Shown: positions 46,133 to 55,455 of the stretch, piece after piece
How positions within the stretch are numbered: the stretch's first letter is position 1
Layout: each line of letters starts with the position of its first letter
NCBI RefSeq assembly: GCF_015471405.1
Contig: NZ_BLVZ01000001.1
Location: 372,001 to 436,000, forward strand
Length of the DNA: 64,000 nucleotides
Reading direction: 5' to 3'
Source of the DNA: Pseudomonas cichorii
GTDB lineage: Bacteria > Pseudomonadota > Gammaproteobacteria > Pseudomonadales > Pseudomonadaceae
The notes under the pieces: model-generated
Told to the model about the DNA's origin: nothing
The model's input: the letters and a program-made list of their open reading frames with translations, nothing else
Database searches by the model: none
Made by a program: the position numbers and the translations under genes

Positions 46133-46557
46133 TGCGCACCTCCCGACCGCAGACTGGTCAGTCCGGTCCAGGTCGCCACGAAGGCCAGCAGGGTCACGAT
46201 GACTGAGAGAATCAGTCCAGAGGGCATGACGGCCCATGCATCTTTCGCATGCTCGAAGGCATTGACGAGCCCCAGCACCCAAGTGACCAGCAGTAGCAGG
46301 AAGTACAGCACCGGGCGTCCTGCCTTCTGCTGCGCCCGGATCAGGTTGGCGAGCGCGAACAACAGCGCCAGCCCGCAGAAAACAAGCCCTCCGGCAATCA
46401 GCCAGGAGGCGAAGTTGCTCCATTGGATCTGGAAGGTCTTGAAGTAGGCAATGTCGCTCAGCAAGGCACCGAGAAACAGCGGAACGGTTCCGGCAAGCAA
46501 GATCGCATGCAGCGGGCTTGGCGTGCTTCGGTAGACGGGGTTAGCGGTAACGGTCAC
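46129..46557 (-). CDS. DUF2231-like small membrane protein
   Basis: The 142-residue protein has four membrane helices (about 17-37, 50-72, 82-100, 112-132) and the N-terminal NPVYRSTPSPLHAILLAGTVPLFLGALLSD typical of DUF2231 proteins (first part HAILL to GALLSD). It is translationally coupled to the PQQ dehydrogenase gene, a pairing that suggests it passes electrons to or anchors that enzyme. No heme-binding motif is obvious. Confidence 0.8.
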   Translation of the reverse strand: MTVTANPVYRSTPSPLHAILLAGTVPLFLGALLSDIAYFKTFQIQWSNFASWLIAGGLVFCGLALLFALANLIRAQQKAGRPVLYFLLLLVTWVLGLVNAFEHAKDAWAVMPSGLILSVIVTLLAFVATWTGLTSLRSGGAQ

Positions 46558-46723
46558 GGCGGCTCCTTATCGTGTGGCGCACCTGGCGGATGCTCAGTAC
46601 GAAAGCACTGGTCTGTCAGGCACGCGCGCGGACTGCGCAGAAAAGAGGATCGTTCTGCAGGAGTTTTAGTTCACCGCGTTTCGTATCTAAATATTTTGAA
46701 TGTGATCCCAGAGAGTCGCGTGC

Positions 46724-47890
46724 TTATTTTGCCACCTCTCCTCCAATCACCACCTTGTCCCCAGCTTTCAGGCCGGAAAGCACCTGAACCCGGACCTTGT
46801 TATTGATGCCAGTGCGTATGTTTTCCGCTCTGACCTGGTCTTTTTCTTCGAGGATACTGACAGGAAAAGTGCCGTCGGGATTCTGTTCCCCCAACGCAGC
46901 AACCGGAATCGTCAGCACGCCCTCTCCCACTTCAAGCACCACTCGCACCTGTGCCGTCATGTTGATTCTCAAGCGCCCGTCCGGGTTGGGCACATCGAAC
47001 AGGGCATTGTAGAAAACCGCCGAATCTGACCGCCCTGCTCCACCGGACTGGCTGGCGAAGCTGGTAGAGGCTGGTTCGATGCCGCGTAATGTGGCGTTGT
47101 AACGCTTGTCACGGTCCCCGAGTATCGTGAAGTAGACCGGCATGCCGACCTTGATCTTGACCACATCCGCCTCGGAAACCCGGGCCTTGATCGTCATCGT
47201 GTCGAGCCGGGCCATTTTCAGGATCACGGGTGCCAGTTGTTCGGCAATGACTGTCTGGCCTTCCTGAGTGACAATCGCCAGGATCTTGCCATCCATAGGG
47301 GCAAGAATGCGCGTATAACCCAGGTTTATGCGGGCAGTTTCTATCTTGATCCGGGCAGTGCGTACCTGAGCCTCAAGCGAAGCCAGTGTCGCGCTCAACT
47401 CTTCATAGTCATACTTTGCCTTGTCGAAATCCTCACGAGATACCGCCGCATCAGCCCCCAGTTCCTCATAGCGCTGATAGGTCAGGCGCGCGAGCTTCAA
47501 CTGATGAGCCGCTGCATCTCTGTCCGCAGTGAGCCTTTCACTGTTGACGATTGCCTGACGCAACGCATTGCGCGCAGGCAGAGGATCGATCTGGGCCAGC
47601 AACTGATCCTTATGGACATTGTCGCCCGGTGCGACTTTCAGGGTTTGCAACTGGCCGGAAACCTGTGCGCCCACATCCACTTGCTGCTGCCCGTGAAGCA
47701 CCCCGTCTGCCAGCACCGCATGTTCAATGCTGGTGATCTCTGCCGAGGCGGTCAGATAATTCGGGGTGTCGCTTTGAGTCGCACCTTTATAGAGGGCATA
47801 ACCCGCCAGCGAAACCAGCAGATCGATGAAGATCACTCTCAAAATGATCTTGCGGTAGTTAAGGCCCCGCAGAAAGCGCCAGATCCTCAC
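46724..47890 (-). CDS. MacA-type efflux adaptor without a MacB partner
   Basis: The 388-residue protein has an N-terminal membrane anchor (IILRVIFIDLLVSLAGYALY), the lipoyl halves (GAQVSGQLQTLKVAPGDNVH; LAPMDGKILAIVTQEGQTVI), a coiled-coil hairpin (about 105-190) and the MacA tail (SGLKAGDKVVIGGE). It is clearly a paralog of the MacA at 55452, sharing many blocks such as AVFYNALFDVPNP and LDTMT. No macB gene is next to it. A syr-syp-box-like site lies about 80-100 bases upstream, so it is probably controlled with the lipopeptide cluster. It may serve the same MacB or the OprM-type channel at 49138. Confidence 0.88.
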   Translation of the reverse strand: MRIWRFLRGLNYRKIILRVIFIDLLVSLAGYALYKGATQSDTPNYLTASAEITSIEHAVLADGVLHGQQQVDVGAQVSGQLQTLKVAPGDNVHKDQLLAQIDPLPARNALRQAIVNSERLTADRDAAAHQLKLARLTYQRYEELGADAAVSREDFDKAKYDYEELSATLASLEAQVRTARIKIETARINLGYTRILAPMDGKILAIVTQEGQTVIAEQLAPVILKMARLDTMTIKARVSEADVVKIKVGMPVYFTILGDRDKRYNATLRGIEPASTSFASQSGGAGRSDSAVFYNALFDVPNPDGRLRINMTAQVRVVLEVGEGVLTIPVAALGEQNPDGTFPVSILEEKDQVRAENIRTGINNKVRVQVLSGLKAGDKVVIGGEVAK

Positions 47891-48279
47891 CGCCAGGCCC
47901 TTCTATTGATATGCATGAAAATCCCCTCATTCTTCAGCGAGGGAATAGAAGCATCCAGAAACGGGCACGTCTGTCCTTGCATTTGGGGACAAGGTTTCTG
48001 TGGTTTTTTCCTGAGCGTGGGAGGCCGCACCTGTAGCAATATGCTCCCCTGAACCGGCAAGAACCCTCTAGTACAAGGGCTGTAGCGCCACCCTGCGCAT
48101 GCATGACAGTTTGTCCCCAGTTTCCCTTACAGACATGGACTAAAGGCGATGTGTACATTCATCCATACATTAGGAGTCTTGTCCTACAAATGAGCCTGCA
48201 ACAAGGCAGACATTGATGGAATTCCGAACTGGACGAGGTCTGGAATCCTGGCGGAAATAAATGCCATGGGGGCGCAAGT
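47891..48279. other. Divergent promoter region between the orphan macA and the first LuxR gene
   Basis: The 389 bases hold no gene. They contain the syr-syp-box-like site at 47972-47991 and must hold the promoters of both divergent genes. Confidence 0.5.
47972..47991. promoter_or_regulatory. syr-syp-box-like regulatory site
   Basis: TGTCCTTGCATTTGGGGACA keeps both outer half-sites and the 20-base length of the syr-syp box known from Pseudomonas syringae lipopeptide genes (TGTC-3-6-3-GACA; inner triplets usually ccg/cgg, here ctt/ggg). It lies 82-101 bases upstream of the orphan macA start, a natural activator position. SalA/SyrF-type proteins such as those encoded at 48283 and 52500 would be the expected binders. 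Confidence 0.55.
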
Positions 48280-48282
48280 GTG

Positions 48283-49092
48283 ATGAATGCCAATCTACGA
48301 ATGACGGGAAAACAACCGGCTTACTTTCTGGAACTGGGACGTCTGATCTCGAGCGTCGGTGATGCGCAGTTCGTTTCCAACATGTACCAACTCATAGCAG
48401 CCTCAGTGCCGATTGACCTTCTTGACCTCAGCGAATGGACAATTGACGAAAACGAAGCAAGCATCATAAGCATCCAGCCGCTGGGGCGCGAAGCTACAGA
48501 GCGAAAGCAGGGAACGCCGACAGCATCGCCGGACAACCAGATGCTGCTCACGCGAATGCTCAACCTGGATGACTCACTGCTGATTCACCTCAAATATCCA
48601 TTCAACGATGCACCCGGCAACACCGTAGGTTCTACGGCCGCTTACCAGTGCAATCTGGTTTCACGAAAGTCCAATCGCCGATGTGTGATCTCTCTGCAGC
48701 GCGAACAGCCACTGCGCGATTTCTCCCTTCACGAGCTGTCCTTTCTCAAGAATTTTTCCGAAACGCTGCTGCCCTTGCTGGAGCGACATGCCCAGGCAAC
48801 ACGCAATCTGTGCAGCACACCGGCCGAAGACGATGCGGGAATGCTGGGCGGACAACAGTTGCTGAAAGACTTCAACGAAAAGCTGACGCTTTCAGAAGTC
48901 AGGCTGTCATTGCGTGAAAAAGAGATCTGTCTTGGCTTGCTCGCAGGTTCGACCGTTCCGGAAATGGCTGAAAAGCTCCATGTCAAAAACAGCTCCATAG
49001 AAACCTACCTCAAGCGCGCAGCGGCCAAGCTTGGCGTCAAAGGACGTCACGGTCTGGTGAAGTGGATGATTGGTGTCTCTCAGAGTGCCTGA
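48283..49092 (+). CDS. LuxR-family regulator of the SalA/SyrF/RfiA type
   Basis: The protein has 269 residues from ATG 48283 (a GTG one codon upstream is also possible). It lacks an autoinducer or receiver domain. The C-terminal LuxR-type helix-turn-helix is clear (SLREKEICLGLLAGSTVPEM, then HVKNSSIETYLKRAAAKLGV, about 207-255). Regulators of this build activate syringomycin, syringopeptin, corpeptin and related lipopeptide clusters. It shares the HTH pattern with the protein at 52500, so the two are paralogs. The gene is divergent from the orphan macA and upstream of the OprM-type channel. Confidence 0.87.
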   Translation: MNANLRMTGKQPAYFLELGRLISSVGDAQFVSNMYQLIAASVPIDLLDLSEWTIDENEASIISIQPLGREATERKQGTPTASPDNQMLLTRMLNLDDSLLIHLKYPFNDAPGNTVGSTAAYQCNLVSRKSNRRCVISLQREQPLRDFSLHELSFLKNFSETLLPLLERHAQATRNLCSTPAEDDAGMLGGQQLLKDFNEKLTLSEVRLSLREKEICLGLLAGSTVPEMAEKLHVKNSSIETYLKRAAAKLGVKGRHGLVKWMIGVSQSA

Positions 49093-49137
49093 CCCCCTGA
49101 CTGCGGTGGGTTGCCGGTATCCACAAAGGTTATTTCA

Positions 49138-50586
49138 ATGAAGTATTTTCTGCTCAGCGCCATAGCAGTTTCAGTGCTTGGCGGCTGTTCCCTCATTCCC
49201 GAATACCAACTTCCACCCTCCCCTGTGGCTGCAAACTATCCCTACGCCTCGGCAGGCAATAACGATCTGGTGAATACTGCAGCGGCGGAACAAGGCTGGC
49301 GGAATTTCTTTCGTGATCCGGTGCTTGGCCAGTTGATCGAAAGCTCACTGTCCAATAATCGTGACTTGCGTGTAGCAGTGCTCAACCTTGAGGCCTATCA
49401 GGCTCAGTACCGCATACAGCGCAGCGATCTGTTTCCTTCGGTTTCGGTGAGCGGATCGGGCAGTCGACAAAGCCTTCCGGCTGATATGTCAGGCCTTGGT
49501 GAACGCGCCATCAGCAGCTCCTACTCGGCCACGCTGGGTATCAGCGCCTACGAGCTTGACCTGTTCGGGCGAAACCGCAGCCTTACTCAGGAAAGTCTGG
49601 AAACCTATCTTTCCAGCGAGCAAGCCAGACGCAGCACGCAATTGAGCCTTGTGGCCAATGTGGCAAACGCCTACCTCACCTGGCGGGCAGATCAGGAACA
49701 GCTCAAGCTCACCAGGGACACACTGAAAACCTATGAAAAGAGCCTCAAGCTGACTCTGCAGCAAGGCTCTGCAGGCACTGCGTCGGCTCTGGCCATCAGC
49801 CAGGCTCGTACGTCAGTGGAAAGCGCACGGGCCAACCTCGCGCAATACGAAAGACTGATTGCCCAGGACCTCAATGCCCTGACGCTTCTGGTAGGCACAA
49901 GCGTATCGGACACTCTGCCGGCACAGCCCTTGAGCAATGAGCTGCTGGGCAGTGTGCCCGCCGGGCTGCCTTCAGAATTATTGCAGCGCCGCCCCGACAT
50001 TCAGGAAGCCGAACACCTGCTTAAAGCCGCCAATGCCAATATCGGGGCTGCACGAGCCGCATTTTTCCCGAGTATCAGCCTGACCGCCAACGCGGGTACA
50101 TCCAGCACCGAGCTGTCCAGGCTGTTCAAGGCCGGTTCAGGGGGATGGCTTTTCCAGCCCCAGATCAATATTCCAGTCTTCAACGCGGGCAACCTGCGCG
50201 CCAGCCTGGATTACTCGAAAATCCAGAAAGATATCCGGGTTGCACAGTACGAGAAAAGCATCCAGACCGCTTTCCAGGAAGTCGCTGATGGCCTGGCGGC
50301 AAGGCAGACCTACACGCAGCAACTGGCCGCGCAACGTGACTCATTGAAGGCTAACGAGGACTATTACCGATTGGCTGAGGCTCGCTATCGCAGCGGTCTG
50401 GATAGCAGCCTTACCTTGCTGGATGCACAGCGCTCGCTGTTCAACGCGCAGTCCACATTGATCTCGAACCGCCTCGCCCAGCTCACGGCCGAAGTCAATC
50501 TATACAAGGCCCTGGGTGGCGGGTGGACTGAATACAGCACTCCTGCAAGCCTCCCTTCAGCAAGCCTCCAGCCTCCCCCCGCGTGA
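49138..50586 (+). CDS. OprM/NodT-type outer-membrane efflux channel lipoprotein
   Basis: I start at ATG 49138 ([20 protein letters not shown]), with AAAGGT spaced 7 bases upstream, giving a lipoprotein signal with lipobox LGGC. The 482-residue protein has the duplicated TolC-fold repeats, with family hallmarks [52 protein letters not shown] and the [20 protein letters not shown] segment. It should form the outer-membrane exit for the MacA/MacB exporter(s) of the lipopeptide. Confidence 0.92.
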   Translation: MKYFLLSAIAVSVLGGCSLIPEYQLPPSPVAANYPYASAGNNDLVNTAAAEQGWRNFFRDPVLGQLIESSLSNNRDLRVAVLNLEAYQAQYRIQRSDLFPSVSVSGSGSRQSLPADMSGLGERAISSSYSATLGISAYELDLFGRNRSLTQESLETYLSSEQARRSTQLSLVANVANAYLTWRADQEQLKLTRDTLKTYEKSLKLTLQQGSAGTASALAISQARTSVESARANLAQYERLIAQDLNALTLLVGTSVSDTLPAQPLSNELLGSVPAGLPSELLQRRPDIQEAEHLLKAANANIGAARAAFFPSISLTANAGTSSTELSRLFKAGSGGWLFQPQINIPVFNAGNLRASLDYSKIQKDIRVAQYEKSIQTAFQEVADGLAARQTYTQQLAAQRDSLKANEDYYRLAEARYRSGLDSSLTLLDAQRSLFNAQSTLISNRLAQLTAEVNLYKALGGGWTEYSTPASLPSASLQPPPA

Positions 50587-51114
50587 GCGGGCATCAGGTA
50601 TCATCCATTCTAATGATGATAGTAGCCAAGTGACTCTCCGCTCGATAATAGTAAGCGCTTAATATTAAAGAGCTAGCACTTCTCGCCCCCTGCTGCATTA
50701 ATATTTTTTTACCTACACATCTGTATCTTTTTGGACTAACTAATTTTAATAGTGTTACTAATTCACTCAATCCAAAGACCCGAAGACAATCGCCCTCCGC
50801 ACTCACTAGTCGAAAATGATGAAAGCTACTCCCCTACGGTTGCGCTAGATGCTGAAACGATATAGCCTTTTTCCACATCAAGGTGCATGAGTGAGTCCAG
50901 ACATGGTTTTGTCGAATCTAATAGCAGACGGAACAGCGACTTTGAAAATCATGATTCTTTCAGGCCTGACAGAGTCCGGGGCCTTAAACACGTTAAAAGT
51001 CTCAAAATCCTTATTGAACTTTCTCAATCGTCTGTTGTCGTATGACCGCAATTCCTTCCGATGAAAACTCGCACTATTCAGCGTTCTTGACCGGATAACA
51101 GGCGCCGCTCATGC
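50587..51114. other. Intergenic region upstream of the LuxR solo
   Basis: 528 bases without a convincing gene; locally AT-rich around 50620-50760. It must contain the promoter of the LuxR gene at 51115. No lux-box-like palindrome or strong terminator was seen here. Confidence 0.45.
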
Positions 51115-51879
51115 GTGGCAAAGATTGATATTTATCGGACTGACTCTATGCACAAAAAATTACCGGACTCCCAGGTATTGGATTTGCTCATCGAAGCGGA
51201 GCGCAATTTCCCTGCCGCCAGCGAGACGGAATATATCAGTTCGCTCTCCTCGCTGTTTGGCAAGTTAAACGTTGATTATTTTGCCTACCTGCACATGGAC
51301 CTGACCCCGTTGGGCATTTCTCGAGTCTCCATATTCAGCAACTACCCGACCGAATGGATTGAGACCTATCGCAAGAAGTCGCTCTACAAGAAAGACCCCA
51401 TCATCATTCACTCGGCAAACACCTCAAGCCCGTTCTTCTGGAGCGAGGTGTTACGCCCCAAGCATGCCAATCTGGAAGTGGTCGAGCAATCCGCACGCTA
51501 CGGGATAGAACAGGGCTTTACCGTTCCCATGCATGAGCCGGGCCGCACCTTTGGCTCGATGCACCTGGCCGCCTCCCTTGCAAATAAAGCCTTTGTGCCC
51601 AGCATGCAGTCCCACCTTCTGGCGATAAAAGCCATAAGCGATATCGCCCATCACAACCGACCGTTGCCTTGCTCCACGTGCGAATCGCTGAGATTGACGC
51701 CCCGTGAAAACGAGTTTCTGAGATGGCTCAGTATGGGCAAGACTTACCGCGAGATCGGTCTGATAATGAATATCAGTGAGCGCACAGTGAAATTCTATGC
51801 TCACCAGATGACGGAAAAACTGGAGTGCGTGAATGTCAAACAAGCCATGATGAAAGCCATGTATCTCAACTTGGTCTAG
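51115..51879 (+). CDS. LuxR-type quorum-sensing regulator (LuxR solo)
   Basis: The 254-residue protein has an autoinducer-binding domain with the six conserved pocket residues in order: Trp and Tyr in EWIETYRKK, Asp-Pro in KKDPIII, Trp in FFWSEV and Gly in RTFGSMH. A LuxR HTH follows (LTPRENEFLRWLSMGKTYRE; MNISERTVKFYAHQMTEKL). It should bind an acyl-homoserine lactone and then DNA. No luxI synthase gene is in the window, so it is a solo here. The GTG at 51115 is the longest start; ATG 51148 is possible. The context (LuxR-AHL next to an RfiA-type LuxR and crpD/E-like transporters) resembles pcoR of P. corrugata. Confidence 0.9.
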   Translation: MAKIDIYRTDSMHKKLPDSQVLDLLIEAERNFPAASETEYISSLSSLFGKLNVDYFAYLHMDLTPLGISRVSIFSNYPTEWIETYRKKSLYKKDPIIIHSANTSSPFFWSEVLRPKHANLEVVEQSARYGIEQGFTVPMHEPGRTFGSMHLAASLANKAFVPSMQSHLLAIKAISDIAHHNRPLPCSTCESLRLTPRENEFLRWLSMGKTYREIGLIMNISERTVKFYAHQMTEKLECVNVKQAMMKAMYLNLV

Positions 51880-51934
51880 TCCAGAAACAATGCGTGGTCT
51901 AGTCCAAAGATTAACTTGGTCTAGTCCAGAAACA
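51868..51934 (+). repeat. Short direct repeat of the luxR 3' end
   Basis: A 22-base unit (51868-51889) that contains the last codons and stop of the LuxR gene recurs exactly at 51913-51934, with a partial copy TGGTCTAGTCCA at 51895-51906 between them. It looks like local slippage or duplication. Confidence 0.7.
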
Positions 51935-52499
51935 CCAAATACCGCCTTTACCCACCTATATCGAAAGGACTTTCCGCACTCAATTAGTGCGTCATCTGCG
52001 TGCCTCAGCGATATATCCTAATAACTTACGCCCTAAACATGCGTTTGAAACATCTATATGTTTAAACGACTCTGAGGCGCTGCCTTTGTTTAACCGCTGA
52101 CCACCTCAAGAAATGTTCCCGATAAACATTAACTATTTGCGACATTGAAAAAAGTTATAACGACCTTCGCCCGACTTCATGAATCATTCCTGTACCTAGG
52201 TACAGTAGTAAAAGAGGGGGTCGAAAGTTAAAAATCAAGCACTGTTCAATATTCAGGCATCTTGAAAATAGTTGGCGACCACTTGATGTCGTTTTTGAGC
52301 AGCTCCTGTGTTTGGCAAGTTTGCAACCTTTCACTTGCCGCCAGGAAACAGCCCCCGAGTCGTCGGGGGAAGGCTTGGGCAGCGTACAGGAAGATGACTG
52401 CCCGGACCTTAAGCCATAAGCCCGGTCACGCACGGGTCGTGACTGAGGTTGAAGAGATTCAACTGAAAAAAATTTCATCTAACACAAAAAGGAAGTCTG
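51880..52499. other. Regulatory intergenic region between two LuxR genes
   Basis: 620 bases without a supported gene. It holds the direct repeat at 51868-51934 and the lux-box-like palindrome at 52190-52205. It is long enough for a complex promoter of the regulator at 52500. Confidence 0.5.
52190..52205. promoter_or_regulatory. lux-box-like palindrome
   Basis: CTGTACCTAGGTACAG is a perfect 16-base palindrome and fits the lux-box core CTGTA-N6-TACAG. It lies 295-310 bases upstream of the RfiA/SalA-type gene at 52500 and about 310 downstream of the LuxR solo. It is the natural candidate target of that solo. Confidence 0.65.
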
Positions 52500-53354
52500 A
52501 TGAACGTTCAACAACTCTTTCCCCATCTGGGCAAAGTCATCACCGGTACTGGAAGCCGTCATTTTGCGCGTCTGCTTCACGATCTGATCAGCGCCTCGCT
52601 TCATGTGGATGCCACTCATGTGAGCCAGCACAGAACCAGGCTCGTGGAGGTTGCGGCAGGTGCCTCAGCGCCAGTCTCCATGGATAAAGACTCAAGCCAG
52701 GATGCGTTGCCTCAGGGCAGCCAGCAACGCCTGGAGCCTGTCTTGCTGAGCGTCGACCAGGTCGCCAATGCTCGCGTCGACAAAAGTATCAAGTTTGGCA
52801 CGCCGGCTTATGACGCACAGGACATCGAGAACCCGTGCGAGGATCACAGTGAGGTGCCTCAAGTACACCTGGCATCGCACAGCAACGGCCAACGCTGCGT
52901 CATCTCGGTCTATCGCTCATCGTCCTCCAAACCCTTCACCAGCCAGGAGCGGGCTCAGCTCAAGGACATGTCCTGGATGCTGCTGCCCATTGTCGAGGAG
53001 CACATCGCGACCCTGACACCCGTGCGCGCAGCCGTTGCCCCTACGCCGATCATTGCCGGGGCCGATGAAGATGCCGCCATGGAAAGCCTTCGTCAGCGCT
53101 TCCTCGATCGGCTACAGGCGTCGGAACTGAGCCTGTCTCTGCGCGAAACAGAAGTTTGCGTAGGGCTGCTGGCCGGCCTCACCGTGCCTCAGTTGGCCGA
53201 ACGGCTCGAATTGAAGGTCAGCACCGTAGAAAGCTATTTCAAGCGCGCAGCAGTAAAGATGGGGATCGGCGGACGCAGCCCTTTGCTTCGCTGGCTGCAC
53301 GCCACGGACACCAAGCGCCACCCTGCTGCCGGTGTCTATCAGAAAGCGGTCTGA
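52500..53354 (+). CDS. LuxR-family regulator of the SalA/SyrF/RfiA type (second copy)
   Basis: The 284-residue protein starts at ATG 52500 behind AAAAGGAAG. It has no AHL or receiver domain. The C-terminal HTH (SLRETEVCVGLLAGLTVPQL; ELKVSTVESYFKRAAVKMGI, about 205-262) closely parallels the regulator at 48283. Such proteins are the direct activators of lipopeptide synthetase and exporter genes. Its position next to an AHL-type LuxR and beside macB-macA suggests the relay AHL-LuxR to this regulator to NRPS genes seen in P. corrugata. Confidence 0.88.
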   Translation: MNVQQLFPHLGKVITGTGSRHFARLLHDLISASLHVDATHVSQHRTRLVEVAAGASAPVSMDKDSSQDALPQGSQQRLEPVLLSVDQVANARVDKSIKFGTPAYDAQDIENPCEDHSEVPQVHLASHSNGQRCVISVYRSSSSKPFTSQERAQLKDMSWMLLPIVEEHIATLTPVRAAVAPTPIIAGADEDAAMESLRQRFLDRLQASELSLSLRETEVCVGLLAGLTVPQLAERLELKVSTVESYFKRAAVKMGIGGRSPLLRWLHATDTKRHPAAGVYQKAV

Positions 53355-53452
53355 TACAACTCTTCTCTTATAACCTCACTTCCTTATGCAGCGGCATCGG
53401 TTCTATATCCCATGGATGTACCAACCGATACCGTTGCGCCACCTCGTCCTTA

Positions 53453-53481
53453 ACTGCCGCAATCGATTCAACTGCGGCAGT
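53453..53481. terminator. Hairpin between convergent regulator and macB genes
   Basis: ACTGCCGCA and TGCGGCAGT form a perfect 9-base stem with an 11-base loop, between the stop at 53354 and the macB stop at 53491. No strong T-run is visible. Confidence 0.5.
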
Positions 53482-53490
53482 CAGTGTGCC

Positions 53491-55455
53491 TCAGTCCCGA
53501 GCCAGGGCATCGATCGGATCAAGCCGCGCAGCATTGCGTGCCGGTACGAAGCCGAACACGATGCCGATCAGGGTTGAGCAGACGAAAGCCGTAATGATCG
53601 AGCCCAGTGAAAACACCATTTGCCATTCCTTGACCAACAGGGAAAACACATAACCTATGGCAAAGGACAGTCCTATGCCGATCAGGCCCCCCAACAGACA
53701 GACCATGACAGCTTCCACCAGAAACTGCTGACGGATATCAGAGGGCCTTGCACCCACTGCCATCCTGATGCCGATCTCGCGGGTACGTTCGGTCACCGAT
53801 ACCAACATGATGTTCATGACGCCAATACCGCCGACCACCAGGGAAATCACTGCAATCAGCGACAATAGCAGCGCCAGCGACTGGCTGGTCTTCTGCACGG
53901 TCTGCATGATGCTGTCCAGGTTATAGGTGAAGAAATCCTTGGTGCCATGACGTTTCTCGATGAGTCTGGTCAGGTTTTCTTCCACCAGCTTGCTTGGCTG
54001 GCCGTCCTTGACGCGCACCGTGATGCTGTCCAGATAGCGCTGCCCCAGCAACCGGCCGGACGCCGTTTCGTAAGGCATCCATACATTCAGGTTCTTGCTG
54101 GTATTGAAGACGCTTTTCTTGTCTTCCGTCACACCAATAACGATACAGGGCAGGTTATCCACCAGTATCACCTGGCCCAACGGGTCGGTTTTCGGCCCGA
54201 ACAGGCGTGTGCGAGTGTTGTGGTCGATCACCACCACCTGGGCCTGGCGAATACTGTCTTCTTTGCTGAACCCTACGCCCTCACCCATCTTGATGCCACG
54301 CACCCTGAAATAGTTGTCGCCTACCCCGTTGACGGTCGCGGTCACGTCGAGGTTCTGATAGCGCAATAACAGGTTGCGGCCGACATTGGGCGTTGCACTG
54401 TCGATGTAGTACTGGTCCCCCAGCGCAGCGACATCGCCCAGAGAGAGGGTTTCGATTGCCGCCGAGCGGCTGTCTCCCCAGTCAGTGCCGGGAAATATCT
54501 CGATTGTCGTACTGCCAATGGCGGCAATGTCATTGAGCACGTAACGCTTGGCCCCCTCACCGACTGCCACGATAGACACCACGGACGTGATGCCGATCAC
54601 AATTCCCAACATGGTCAGCAAGGTACGCATGCGGTGCGATATCAGCGCTATCCAGGCCATGCTGAAGGCTTCGCGGAACAGCTCGAAGCTGGCCACCAGA
54701 CGATTACCCTGCCGGGTTTTGCTCGGTAATACCTCCTGGTCATCGTCTTCCAGCGTCTGGCGGGCGGGATTGGTACGATCGCTGATGATCTTGCCGTCGG
54801 AGATCTCGATGATCCGATGCGCATGCGCCGCGACTTTTTCATCGTGCGTGACCAGGATAACCGTACGCCCGGCCGCATTGAGCTCCAGCAGAATCTTCAT
54901 CACTTCCTTGCCGCTGGCAGTATCAAGCGCGCCTGTGGGCTCGTCGGCCAGAATGATCTCGCCGCCGTTCATCAAGGCCCGTGCAATGCTGACCCGTTGC
55001 TGCTGACCACCGGAAAGCTGATTGGGACGGTTACGCAAGTGATCGCCGAGGCCCAGACGGGACAACAACTCTTGCGCTCGGTCATTGCGGGCCGACTCGC
55101 CTACCCCGGCATAGATCGCTGGCATCTCGACGTTATTGACCGCGCTCAAATGACTGAGCAGATGGTAACGCTGGAAAATGAAACCAAAATGATCACGGCG
55201 CAGCGCTGCCAGCTCGTCATCGGTCAGCGAATGGGTTTCGCGCCCACTGACCTTGTAACTTCCGGCATCGGCATGGTCGAGGCAACCCAGCACGTTCATC
55301 AAGGTCGACTTGCCCGACCCTGAGGCCCCGATGATCGCGACCAGTTCCCCATGATTGATCGTCAGGTTGATGTCATCCAGGGCAATGAAATCCTTGGCAC
55401 CTGCGCTGAAACGTCGGGTAATGCCCTGTAGCTCCAGTAACGGCTGAGTCGTCAT
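53491..55455 (-). CDS. macB: MacB-type ABC exporter of the lipopeptide cluster
   Basis: The 654-residue protein has an N-terminal ATPase (Walker A GASGSGKST about 43-51, signature LSGGQQQR, Walker B IILADEPTGALD), a membrane helix near 280-300 (LLTMLGIVIGITSVVSIVAV), a large periplasmic MacB domain and three C-terminal helices (about 530-650) typical of FtsX-like permeases. MacB works as a dimer that drives export from the periplasm through MacA and an outer-membrane channel. It overlaps macA by four bases and lies downstream of the NRPS, corresponding to PseF/CrpE-type exporters of syringopeptin and corpeptin clusters. Confidence 0.93.
   Translation of the reverse strand: MTTQPLLELQGITRRFSAGAKDFIALDDINLTINHGELVAIIGASGSGKSTLMNVLGCLDHADAGSYKVSGRETHSLTDDELAALRRDHFGFIFQRYHLLSHLSAVNNVEMPAIYAGVGESARNDRAQELLSRLGLGDHLRNRPNQLSGGQQQRVSIARALMNGGEIILADEPTGALDTASGKEVMKILLELNAAGRTVILVTHDEKVAAHAHRIIEISDGKIISDRTNPARQTLEDDDQEVLPSKTRQGNRLVASFELFREAFSMAWIALISHRMRTLLTMLGIVIGITSVVSIVAVGEGAKRYVLNDIAAIGSTTIEIFPGTDWGDSRSAAIETLSLGDVAALGDQYYIDSATPNVGRNLLLRYQNLDVTATVNGVGDNYFRVRGIKMGEGVGFSKEDSIRQAQVVVIDHNTRTRLFGPKTDPLGQVILVDNLPCIVIGVTEDKKSVFNTSKNLNVWMPYETASGRLLGQRYLDSITVRVKDGQPSKLVEENLTRLIEKRHGTKDFFTYNLDSIMQTVQKTSQSLALLLSLIAVISLVVGGIGVMNIMLVSVTERTREIGIRMAVGARPSDIRQQFLVEAVMVCLLGGLIGIGLSFAIGYVFSLLVKEWQMVFSLGSIITAFVCSTLIGIVFGFVPARNAARLDPIDALARD

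Noticed and set aside
48112..48135. Second TGTC...GACA pair upstream of the first LuxR gene as a possible syr-syp box
   Set aside because: The half-sites span 24 bases rather than 20 and the inner triplets do not pair, so it does not fit the box.
48283..53354. Searched for a luxI-type AHL synthase beside the LuxR solo
   Set aside because: No frame in either strand shows a LuxI-like length and Arg/Trp/Phe/Asp pattern.
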